Source: an uncultured Prevotellaceae bacterium
GTDB taxonomy: Bacteria > Bacteroidota > Bacteroidia > Bacteroidales > Bacteroidaceae
Length of the DNA stretch: 39,102 bases
Assembly: GCA_947176895.1 (NCBI GenBank)
Contig: CAMWSK010000022.1
Span: 1 to 39,102, forward strand
Reading direction: 5' to 3'
Below, one piece after another: positions 17,259-25,689 of this stretch. Below the pieces are notes generated by a model that did no database searches, had not been told where the DNA came from, and was given only the letters and a program-made list of their open reading frames with translations. Each line of letters starts with the position of its first letter. Position 1 is the stretch's first letter. The position numbers were made by a program, and so were the translations under genes.

Positions 17259-19697
17259 TTATTCTATCCTGCTTTTCCGATACGAACAGACGGAGAGGGG
17301 TATCAGGATAACCGTCACGACAATAAGCGGAACCATAATCTTTCCCGCATTGGCATTGCTGCCATAGGAGTGCATACCCGTAAGCAGATAGTTGACCCCG
17401 AAGAAGGTCATCAACACAGAGGAGAAGGCTATCAGCGAAGCCCAGTTCAACCACCAGGTGATACGCCGCAACGGCAACAGATGCAGGTGGGTGACAATCG
17501 CATAGCACAACAGGGTTATCAGCGCCCACGTCTCTTTCGGGTCCCATCCCCAATATCTGCCCCATGACTCGTTGGCCCAGACAGCGCCCAGGAAGATGCC
17601 GGCCGCCATCAGGGCAAGCCCTATCCACAGGGACATCTCGTTGATCAGACTAAGTTCCTGAATACGCCTCTGCAAAACATCACTGCCGGTGCCCTTGCCG
17701 CGGAAACACATCATCGCCAGGTTGGTGATACCCAGCAGACAGCTCAGCCCGAAGAACCCGTATGCCGCCACAACCACCGCCACATGATACATGAGCCAGG
17801 GGGATTTCAAGACGGGCACCAACTGGCTGATCTGAGGGTCCATCCAGTTAAGTTCGGACACGAAAAGGATGACTCCGCCGAACAGGGTGCCCAAGGCAAG
17901 CGCTATCCTGTTGCGGCGTGCGAAACACAATCCTGAAAACACCGTCACCCAACCCACATAGACCATGGTCTCATACGAATTGCTCCAAGGGGCATACCCG
18001 GCCAGATACCAGCGCAGACCCATGCCGAAGGTATGGAACAGAACCGTTGCGATGATACCGAGGGTCAGCACCTTGCCGGCTATCGAGGAAAGAGAACGCT
18101 TCCGGCCGGACAGTCCGCCGAAAGCCGTCAGGAGAGCCAGTCCGCCCAAGATCAGGTATGCGGTTTTGCAATGATGGAAAATGCGCATTTCATTATACCG
18201 CACCTCAGCCTCCATGCGCTTCGGGCGGATGTCCACACCCGGCGTGGCCTTTGCCTGCTGATACGTGGAAATCATGCTTATGATGCTGTCGGCCTGGCTC
18301 CACTCCCCCTGCTGCATGGCAGAGGCCGCCTCCTCCAGATACCAGTCCATCATCTTGCTCACGAACAGCGAATCCCTGCCGGTGAAGCCGGAAAGGTCAT
18401 CACCGGGAGCGAACCACCGGTGCGAGGCATCTTCGGGAAGCGGGAAAAGGTTCAGCATCTTGCGGTTGACCAGTTGGTAAAAGATGTTGACACGTTCGTC
18501 CAACTTGAGCAAATCCTTGTCGAAACGTGTTCGTTGGGAGGGACTCTTGCGGTAAGCCTCTTCCAGCGCGGCCTGCAATTTGTAGCTCCCGTCCTTGTCG
18601 AAGACCTGGGCATAGCTGCAATAATCTTCCGGCAGCCGGAATCTGTCCGCCACATCCTTTTCCGGTATGACAATAAACGGTATCTGCATCCATACCTCCG
18701 GCATTACCAGCACACTCAGCAGGAACTGGTCCGGGTTGAGCCCGCAGACACGCGGGGCTTTATGCAACTTGCGCAACACTTCCGATGAAAACGTGTTGAC
18801 GGGCATCATGCGTCCGTCCGGCGACTGCATGGGCAGCAACGAGAACCTGCGGGCATGGGATTCCGGCACGACATGTGATGAGACAACGGATTGGAAGTTA
18901 TCCTCTTGCCTGCTTTCCTGCGCCGTCACCATACGGGGCAGGACCAACAACAAGAGCAACAATCCGGCGCTCTTGCCTTGATTCTGTAACCGTTGCTTTA
19001 ATCTATAGAACCGCGAGCCGGGCATGAACAAAAACAGCAGAAGCCCTATGCCCAGCAACAGATAGCCCGCATAACTGATGGTGCGTCCGGCCACATCATG
19101 GTTGACGGCAAGCACGGAGCCAAGCTCATCCGGATCGTAAGATGCCTGGAAGAAACGATACCCTTGCACGTCAAGAACGTTGTTCATATAAATACGGGCA
19201 TCATGCTGCCGCCCCCCACTATGCACGGAAACAAGGCTCTCGTAGGCCGACGGGCTGGAAGACCCCGGGTAACGGGTAAGGATAAAATCCTTCAGCTCAA
19301 TGGAAAAGGGCAAGGTCGTGACTTGTTCCGTTTTCCCGTTACGTATCACAAGGTGATTCGAGATTTCCCCTTCCCTCAAGTGCATGTAGCCCTCTTTCCC
19401 GAACAGAAAGGTGACAGAGGCCCCAAACAGGATGACAATCAATGCCCCATGCGTGAGGATGAAGCCAAGACGACTTTTTCTCAACAGACGGCGACGCATG
19501 ACGACGCCCATGAAGTTCAACACCAATAATAACTGCAGCAGGAGAAACAGCGGGGCATGGTAAACCCGGTCTTCCGCAACCGACGAACCGTGGTATTTCT
19601 CAATCCACGTGGCGGTTGCCAGCCCGATGATGTAGATGAGCATCAACACCACGGAAGTCTTGAAAGAAGTGCAAATGTCCGATAACCTGTTTTTCAT
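17259..19697 (-). CDS. ccsBA: Fused CcsB(ResB)-CcsA cytochrome c synthase, System II
   Basis: Carries haem across the inner membrane and attaches it to CxxCH motifs of exported cytochromes. The 812-residue protein has a ResB-like N half (membrane segments at about 13-35, 49-65, 78-98 and 208-226, with a periplasmic loop between) and a CcsA C half. The haem-handling WGRYWGWDPKETW motif is at 712-724, with conserved-type histidines near 83, 638 and 776. This is the NrfI/CcsBA type used by Bacteroidetes and Epsilonproteobacteria. Here it closes an operon with two di-heme proteins and no nrfHA is seen in the window, suggesting it serves those proteins. ATG 19697 is chosen; a hairpin lies just upstream. 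Confidence 0.93.
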   Translation of the reverse strand: MKNRLSDICTSFKTSVVLMLIYIIGLATATWIEKYHGSSVAEDRVYHAPLFLLLQLLLVLNFMGVVMRRRLLRKSRLGFILTHGALIVILFGASVTFLFGKEGYMHLREGEISNHLVIRNGKTEQVTTLPFSIELKDFILTRYPGSSSPSAYESLVSVHSGGRQHDARIYMNNVLDVQGYRFFQASYDPDELGSVLAVNHDVAGRTISYAGYLLLGIGLLLFLFMPGSRFYRLKQRLQNQGKSAGLLLLLLVLPRMVTAQESRQEDNFQSVVSSHVVPESHARRFSLLPMQSPDGRMMPVNTFSSEVLRKLHKAPRVCGLNPDQFLLSVLVMPEVWMQIPFIVIPEKDVADRFRLPEDYCSYAQVFDKDGSYKLQAALEEAYRKSPSQRTRFDKDLLKLDERVNIFYQLVNRKMLNLFPLPEDASHRWFAPGDDLSGFTGRDSLFVSKMMDWYLEEAASAMQQGEWSQADSIISMISTYQQAKATPGVDIRPKRMEAEVRYNEMRIFHHCKTAYLILGGLALLTAFGGLSGRKRSLSSIAGKVLTLGIIATVLFHTFGMGLRWYLAGYAPWSNSYETMVYVGWVTVFSGLCFARRNRIALALGTLFGGVILFVSELNWMDPQISQLVPVLKSPWLMYHVAVVVAAYGFFGLSCLLGITNLAMMCFRGKGTGSDVLQRRIQELSLINEMSLWIGLALMAAGIFLGAVWANESWGRYWGWDPKETWALITLLCYAIVTHLHLLPLRRITWWLNWASLIAFSSVLMTFFGVNYLLTGMHSYGSNANAGKIMVPLIVVTVILIPLSVCSYRKSRIE

Positions 19698-19716
19698 TCT
19701 TTTTATACATATAGGC

Positions 19717-19754
19717 AGGCCGTGGCACGGACAATGTCTGCCATGCCACGGCCT
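19717..19754 (-). promoter_or_regulatory. GC-rich hairpin inside the cytochrome operon
   Basis: AGGCCGTGGCA (19717-19727) and TGCCACGGCCT (19744-19754) form a perfect 11-bp stem in the 66-base gap before ccsBA. No T run follows on the minus strand, so it is more likely an RNA stability or processing element, or a partial attenuator, than a full terminator. Confidence 0.5.
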
Positions 19755-19763
19755 ACGGTTTAA

Positions 19764-22700
19764 TCAATCTTCAATAATCATGCGGAAACCTACGTTGAAA
19801 ATCCGCTGATACGGATAATAGGCCTTACGTGTGTGCGCCGTCGAGAACTTGGGCCTCTCGAAGAAGGAACCGCCACGGACGACCTTCAACTCGCCGGGTC
19901 GCCCGGATGCCTTCTCCTTATACGGGTAAGGCAAATAATCCGAACGGGTCCACTCGGCCACATTGCCCTGCATGCAGTACAGACCGAAGGGGTTGGCCTC
20001 ATAAACCTTGCCACCCACCTGTATAAGACTGCCATCGTCAATGCTTTCTTCCTTGGGCAGGTAGGTGTAGTACTTGTACAAGCTGTTGTTCGGGCTCATG
20101 GGCTGAGGGTCGACACCGAATACGGCAAACTTCAGCGTTGTCTTGTCCGCCAGATTCTCCTTTTTACCGAAGTCGGAGTTCTTGTCTCCATACCAGAAGT
20201 CCTGGTCCGAGCCTGCCCTGCAAGCCCATTCCCATTGCGCCTCGGTGGGCAACGTGATGTTCAATCCGGTTTTCTCGCTCACCCTCCGGCAATACTCCAT
20301 GGCATCGTTATAGCTGACACGAATCACAGGCTGGTCGGGATTGTTGGCGGGATAGCCCTGTACCACATGGTCCTTCCACTGTTGGTCGATGTAACGGCTG
20401 TCATGGTCGGGAAATACCACCTTGTACTGTTCGTTGGTCGTTTCAAGTTCAGCCATCCAGAAAGCCTTGTTTATCCTTACCTTCGTTTGGGGGCGTGCAT
20501 CGGGTTCGCCCGTTGTGCTTCCCATCACGAACTGCCCTGCGGGAATACGTACAAAGGTAATCTTCACTCCCGGTGCAATCTCCACATCGCGGGACACCTT
20601 GCCGCCTGCCTGTTGCATCTGCTTGGCTTCGGTTGCAGAGAAGGGCCATCCCTTCATCTTTATCTCCTTGGCCTTGGTTTCCTTCACGGGCTTGGGCATA
20701 ACGGGTTCAACGGGGCCCTGCTTCTTCAGATAGTCGGCATAGTCGGCAATCTCCCTTTTCCAGTTCACGCCGGCACCGTTGCCGTACTTGTTTGTCAGTT
20801 CGGTGCGCCGCTCCATCTGGTCATAACCCTGATAGGGGAAGTCGTGCAACACATTGGCATTGAAATACCCCTTGTCGGGAGCATTGTAGTCAATCCAGTT
20901 GTACAGCTTGCGCCATTCCTTATCAGTGAGCTTCACATTGTAGTGGCCTTTCTTCAGCATACGCACCAATTCGCTGGTGTTGGGATGATATTCATAAGGC
21001 TGCAATACGACCATATCGCCTTCGCCACCCTGACGGTGTACATAGGGATGGAGGTTAAGATAGGATGTGCCATAGCCCATGCCGTCTTTCTTGCCGCCGC
21101 GCAGGTCAAATGCTTTTCCCTCTCCGTTGTGACATGCGATGCAGTTGCGGTCCAGAATGGGTTGCACCTCCAGGTCGAAAGTAAAGGGACGGACTCCGCC
21201 TTCGGGAGGCGTGAGCCGGGCCGGCTCTTTCTGCGATGCCGCGACACGCTTGGGAATGGGAATCCGGTTCTGGTCCTCATGACATCCTATGCAAGAGACG
21301 ACCTCTCCGGGCTGACCGGTCACCCAACTGCGCATCCACTGAACGGCCACTCCGTCCTTGTCCAAAGGCTGGATAGATATAGGTGTATTGGCCGGAACCT
21401 TGAAGATAGCGGAACCATCCTCCTCCACAGGCACGGTACCCAACAGGCGTTTGATGTCCCAGCCGGACTGAATGCCGTGCCAGTTATGATCCGACACGGT
21501 ATTTACGTAGGCATACTCATAGGCATGCAGGCGAAGTTCCTTGACGGTGCCACGGGGAATGCCGCGCAGGCCTTCGCCTTCGTAAATATCCTGGATGAAG
21601 AAAGTGGCCTCTTTTTCATCTAACTTCACACGATCGGGGATGACGGGAGGGCACTTTGTCTTCTTAATCAGAATGGGGCTGATAAATCCCTCTCCCTCGG
21701 ATTCCATGATACAGGTCACATTGTCAAACACATCCACCAGATAGATGCCCCACAAGCCCCCGGGAGAGAGTTTGGCCGCTACCAGAAAATACTTATCACT
21801 CAGAGCGGTGGGCTTGATGAACTGAGGCCACACTCCATCAACAAGCCTGTCTTTGACAAGCTCCACGACGGGACGGTCTCTGTAAGGAATCTCCTGCATG
21901 ATGCCGCTTGTGCCCTTACGGCCTTTTGCCGGGTCGAACAACATCAGCCTTCCGCTGCGGGCCACACCGTGGTGACCGGAAACAATACCGATAAAGGCTG
22001 AACCGTGATTGGGAAGGGGCTGGACATCGAAGGTGCTGTTGGGAAACATGGAGCCGCTGCCGTAAAGTGCCTTGTTCTCTGTTCCGTCGGGATTCATGTG
22101 CATCACGATACGGGAATAATAGTGGGTCAGGTCGGTATATTCCCAACGGGTGTACATCACTTTGCCGTTGTTCATGACCACCGGATTCCAGTTGGCATCC
22201 TGGTCGTAGGTAAGCCGGCGAAGGCTCTTGTCTTTAGGGTTATAAAGCACAAGATTGCCCACCGCATCGGCCCCGTTCACGCAAGGCACACCCTGATAAC
22301 CGATATTGGAAACGGCCAGAACACGGCCATCGGGCAGATAGGTTCCGTCATAGAATTCCAAATCCGGTTCATCATTCTCCAGCAAAGAATGGAAACCGCT
22401 ACCGTCCAATTTGACCTCAAACACGCCCCAACGCTTGTCCTCCTTGGTCTGAGTGAACATGACGCGGTCGGCATCCCAGTGCATGCGCAAATCGGATATG
22501 GAAGAACCGTTCTTGGGCTTATACACAGAACGCATCCTGACATCACCCCGAAGATTGGAAAGCTCAACAATTTCAGCGTCAAATCCGGAACGCGCCGCCG
22601 ATTCCTGGTTACTCCAGTTGTTGGCCTGCGTGCCCAGCGACGGAGTCATGATGCTGCGGGCATGGCTTCCCACCCTGTATCGTGCAGCCACAATACGGTC

Positions 22701-23210
22701 GCTGTCCAGCAAAGGGTTAGCCAACAAGATAGCACGTTTGCAGGCTATGGCCTCTTCGGCGTTCCTGATAGCTTTAATGTCACCCTTATAGATACCGTTG
22801 AAACCGGCTTTTGCCAATGTCTCCAATCGGGCCATCCTGGCCTGACATGCCGTCTCGTCAAATCCCTTTGAGGCCTTCATGTCATCGAAAGCCAATCTGA
22901 CAGCCTTGACATTCAACCATTCCAATTCACTTTGCAGTCCGCAGACAAGCTGTAGCTCATCAGACAATTCCCGGTATCGGCGCACCTGTACGGTCACGTC
23001 CTTCTCCCGGGAAATCTGACAAATCACATCATTATAATAGGAAGCATCCTTCAACTTCCCGGCCATAGCCTCCACGGCTTGCCTCTCGACAGAAGCATCA
23101 CCGACACCTTCCGGAAACACATTCATTACCCGGATTTTTTCCTTCGGAGCCGCAGAAGCAAAGGCGCAGGCACACAAAATGAGTGATACCGACAATACGT
23201 ATCTGTTCAT
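19764..23210 (-). CDS. Exported di-heme protein: hydrazine-synthase-alpha-like core plus SUMF1-fold domain
   Basis: 1148 residues with a signal peptide (1-20). After a helical N-terminal region comes a TolB/propeller-like stretch (about 220-480). Next is a segment resembling the hydrazine synthase alpha middle domain (about 570-645: GTVPVEEDGSAIFKVPANTP...WVTGQPGEV), running into the haem site CIGCH (640-644). A second haem site CIACH is at 690-694. Residues about 880-1148 are a complete FGE-sulfatase/SUMF1 fold (LPTEAQWEWACRAG, GNVAEWT, RGGSF, GFR). The catalytic cysteine region before GFR reads STAHTRKAYYP and has no Cys, so it should not make formylglycine. The reaction is unknown; an electron-transfer or oxidising enzyme in the periplasm is inferred. 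It is fourth in the IclR operon, 43 bases after the cupin gene. Confidence 0.88.
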   Translation of the reverse strand: MNRYVLSVSLILCACAFASAAPKEKIRVMNVFPEGVGDASVERQAVEAMAGKLKDASYYNDVICQISREKDVTVQVRRYRELSDELQLVCGLQSELEWLNVKAVRLAFDDMKASKGFDETACQARMARLETLAKAGFNGIYKGDIKAIRNAEEAIACKRAILLANPLLDSDRIVAARYRVGSHARSIMTPSLGTQANNWSNQESAARSGFDAEIVELSNLRGDVRMRSVYKPKNGSSISDLRMHWDADRVMFTQTKEDKRWGVFEVKLDGSGFHSLLENDEPDLEFYDGTYLPDGRVLAVSNIGYQGVPCVNGADAVGNLVLYNPKDKSLRRLTYDQDANWNPVVMNNGKVMYTRWEYTDLTHYYSRIVMHMNPDGTENKALYGSGSMFPNSTFDVQPLPNHGSAFIGIVSGHHGVARSGRLMLFDPAKGRKGTSGIMQEIPYRDRPVVELVKDRLVDGVWPQFIKPTALSDKYFLVAAKLSPGGLWGIYLVDVFDNVTCIMESEGEGFISPILIKKTKCPPVIPDRVKLDEKEATFFIQDIYEGEGLRGIPRGTVKELRLHAYEYAYVNTVSDHNWHGIQSGWDIKRLLGTVPVEEDGSAIFKVPANTPISIQPLDKDGVAVQWMRSWVTGQPGEVVSCIGCHEDQNRIPIPKRVAASQKEPARLTPPEGGVRPFTFDLEVQPILDRNCIACHNGEGKAFDLRGGKKDGMGYGTSYLNLHPYVHRQGGEGDMVVLQPYEYHPNTSELVRMLKKGHYNVKLTDKEWRKLYNWIDYNAPDKGYFNANVLHDFPYQGYDQMERRTELTNKYGNGAGVNWKREIADYADYLKKQGPVEPVMPKPVKETKAKEIKMKGWPFSATEAKQMQQAGGKVSRDVEIAPGVKITFVRIPAGQFVMGSTTGEPDARPQTKVRINKAFWMAELETTNEQYKVVFPDHDSRYIDQQWKDHVVQGYPANNPDQPVIRVSYNDAMEYCRRVSEKTGLNITLPTEAQWEWACRAGSDQDFWYGDKNSDFGKKENLADKTTLKFAVFGVDPQPMSPNNSLYKYYTYLPKEESIDDGSLIQVGGKVYEANPFGLYCMQGNVAEWTRSDYLPYPYKEKASGRPGELKVVRGGSFFERPKFSTAHTRKAYYPYQRIFNVGFRMIIED

Positions 23211-23253
23211 GTATTTTCCATAAATGTATTAGCAGGTCAATAGATTTAATCCC

Positions 23254-23826
23254 TTACAAGGATGCCTTGGCATTTGTGAAGCGCAAGCCCGCATTGTCGT
23301 GATAGCAGGCCCATTCGTCCACGATAGCTCCCTCGTCTCCGGCCATCATGAAGTGGAAAGTGCCCAATTCCTTAAGTCTAAGCACATCACCCACCTTCTG
23401 GATTGTGGCATTGCAGCTCTTGACAGGCCCGTGTGTGACGGAAATTTCGGGCATGAGATTGTTGGCCTCACCCACCTCGGAGCAGTTGTAGACCCAGCCG
23501 TGCTCCACCATCCAAGACTCATGTTTGGCCAAATGCTCCTCGGTGGCCACATGGGCATGTTCGGGAATCATCTGACCGGGCAACAGATAGATGGCATGAG
23601 CAAAATACTTGTACTCCGGGTCATTTACCCAAAAGATGCCGCCCATACCCACATGCTCGAAATCGCCCAAGCCAAAGTCGGTAACCCACATATCCTTCTC
23701 CATCAGTGAAGTGAAAGGCACATTGTAATAGGCAAACATGTCCTTCATGGCTTCGATACCCACTTTCTCCTGAAACACGCCATCCTTATAGAAATCCGCG
23801 TTTGTAAATTTCTTCTTGTATCCCAT
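23254..23826 (-). CDS. Cupin, D-lyxose isomerase-like
   Basis: 190 residues without a signal peptide, so cytoplasmic. WVTDFGLGDFEHVG resembles the ITDFGLGDF segment of E. coli-type D-lyxose ketol-isomerase. The metal-binding cupin residues are visible in PEHAHVATEEHLAKH (His-x-His, Glu, then His). That family isomerises aldoses and ketoses such as lyxose/xylulose and mannose/fructose. The exact sugar cannot be read from sequence, and other cupin activities are possible. Its place between two exported cytochrome genes suggests it acts on a product taken up after a periplasmic step. Confidence 0.75.
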   Translation of the reverse strand: MGYKKKFTNADFYKDGVFQEKVGIEAMKDMFAYYNVPFTSLMEKDMWVTDFGLGDFEHVGMGGIFWVNDPEYKYFAHAIYLLPGQMIPEHAHVATEEHLAKHESWMVEHGWVYNCSEVGEANNLMPEISVTHGPVKSCNATIQKVGDVLRLKELGTFHFMMAGDEGAIVDEWACYHDNAGLRFTNAKASL

Positions 23827-23870
23827 AATCTTATATATTTGAAGTTAATGCTATATGCTGTTACATCCGG

Positions 23871-25640
23871 TCACAACGAGTTGACATATTCGGTCAGTGC
23901 ATCGATATCCTTTTCCGAGACTTTCTTCTTGGGCAGCCCGTGGCGATGTACGGAAAAGACTTCCTTCAATGTGGCGGCACGCCCGTCAAACAGATAAGGG
24001 GCCGTGCGCCATACCTCACACAGGGTGGGCGTGTCCCATCCCTTCTCAAATTCGATATCATCGCCTATGCGATACGTCTTACAATCCGTATAATAAATAC
24101 CGCTATGGCATTCGCCACATTTCAGCCTGTCAAACACCTTCTTGCCCTCTTGTGCTTTCTTTGAAAGTTCGCCATCCACCAGATAGGGACTCTTGACGGC
24201 CTTCAGGGATTTCAGATAAGCATCCACACACGCGGCATCCTCTTGGCTAATGTCAAAGAACTGAATAAACTTGAACCCGGCCCAAACGGCAACCTCGGCG
24301 GACTCACGAATACCGGAAATCATGCTTGGCGGTGTAGGATGACTATACAGCAGGCTCTTGCAGTTCTTGGGATTGCCTATGCCATCGTTCATCAAGTCCC
24401 AGTTCATACCGTCACTACGGGCATCATCGGGATGACATCCGTTGCAGCTTTGCCATCCCTGGAAACAATGAGAGGCATCATTGAAATGACGTTCTCCTTT
24501 TTGCACATCGGTTTCCTGCCTGTCCGGATTCAGCACTACGGATGTACCTTGACGGTTCCGTGTGTCGATGATGTTGAGGATATCGCTGAAGTATGTCGGA
24601 ATAATCAACTTGCCATTGGACAATACCATGTTTCTCGGTCCGTTTCCTTTCACAGGTATTCGTTCACGTATGCCATAAAGGAAATTCAAATCATATTCCA
24701 AGGACTGCTTGTTGGGAGTTCCCAGAAACTTCTTCAATAGCTCACGTTGATTTATCACACTGATTTCATGTGTTCCGGAATGCGATACATAGATATGTTC
24801 CTCGTCACAGGCCACTCCCCAGACACCTGCAGCCCCACGTTCGGGTTCGTCCGTGACTATGGATCCCAAATACTCCTGTTTCTCTGCATCGATAATGCTG
24901 AAGGCACTGGTATTCATCCATCCCTGCTGCAACTGCGAGGTGGGTACGGCAAAACGTCCAAGATTATGAGAGACATACACATATTTTCCGTCAGGCGACA
25001 TACAGATACCGCGCAGGGCATTGCTGCCGTTGGCCAATTTCAGGTCCTTCACTTTCTTGAAAGACGAAATCTCTATGACCGACACGCAAGCGGCCACATA
25101 GTCTACATCGGCACGCTGCGAGGGAAGGAAATTGGTCACAAACAAATAACGCCCGTCATGGCTCAATACTGCGCCCCGGGGCTCACGCAACACCTTTACG
25201 GTTCGTGTCACCTTGTTGGTTCCAAGGTCTATCTCGGAAACCGTATTTTGGAATTGGTTGCATACATACACATATTTCTTGTCCGTGCTCACGATAGGGG
25301 CGCAGGCTCCCATTCCGGTAACCGTCGCCGCTTCCCTTGTTCCATCGGTCAACGATATTATTCGCATGCCTCCCTTGTCATCCGATGTGGTCACATAGGC
25401 TTTGCTGCCCACAACGGCGACCCCGGTGGGCGTACCGTCCAAAGCAAAGGTTCGCAGCCGTTTCTGCCCGTCGGCAGAATATACGGCAAGACGCTTCCTC
25501 CCTTTTTCGGTCATCACCAGCTCACCGTTAGCCCCAACAGCTATATCCGTTGGGAAAAGAGGCGTATTGTCTGCCTTGCCATACAGGAAAGAAGCTGCGG
25601 CACAACAAATCAGAACCAACCTTTTCAGAACTACATGCAT
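23871..25640 (-). CDS. Exported beta-propeller fused to a di-heme cytochrome c peroxidase/MauG-like domain
   Basis: 589 residues from ATG 25640, chosen because it gives a signal peptide (about 1-22); the frame is open 23 codons further into the gap after the IclR gene. Residues about 25-380 are a YVTN/NHL-type beta-propeller (repeats such as DGKYVYVSHN and DGRYLFVTNF). The C-terminal third has haem sites CNGCH (399-403) and CGECH (508-512). It ends with DTPTLCEVWRTAPYLFDGRAATLKEV, the hallmark of the bacterial cytochrome c peroxidase/MauG family. That family reduces peroxide or oxidises a bound substrate. The propeller may hold the substrate or the partner protein. Second gene of the IclR operon. 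Confidence 0.9.
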   Translation of the reverse strand: MHVVLKRLVLICCAAASFLYGKADNTPLFPTDIAVGANGELVMTEKGRKRLAVYSADGQKRLRTFALDGTPTGVAVVGSKAYVTTSDDKGGMRIISLTDGTREAATVTGMGACAPIVSTDKKYVYVCNQFQNTVSEIDLGTNKVTRTVKVLREPRGAVLSHDGRYLFVTNFLPSQRADVDYVAACVSVIEISSFKKVKDLKLANGSNALRGICMSPDGKYVYVSHNLGRFAVPTSQLQQGWMNTSAFSIIDAEKQEYLGSIVTDEPERGAAGVWGVACDEEHIYVSHSGTHEISVINQRELLKKFLGTPNKQSLEYDLNFLYGIRERIPVKGNGPRNMVLSNGKLIIPTYFSDILNIIDTRNRQGTSVVLNPDRQETDVQKGERHFNDASHCFQGWQSCNGCHPDDARSDGMNWDLMNDGIGNPKNCKSLLYSHPTPPSMISGIRESAEVAVWAGFKFIQFFDISQEDAACVDAYLKSLKAVKSPYLVDGELSKKAQEGKKVFDRLKCGECHSGIYYTDCKTYRIGDDIEFEKGWDTPTLCEVWRTAPYLFDGRAATLKEVFSVHRHGLPKKKVSEKDIDALTEYVNSL

Positions 25641-25689
25641 ACACTTTATCTCGTTTACAGATAATGAACAAGTATCGTTTTCTTCTCTC

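Noticed and set aside
19764..20570. Formylglycine-generating (sulfatase-maturing) activity
   Set aside because: The fold is present but the catalytic cysteine position lacks Cys, and no sulfatase gene is seen nearby.
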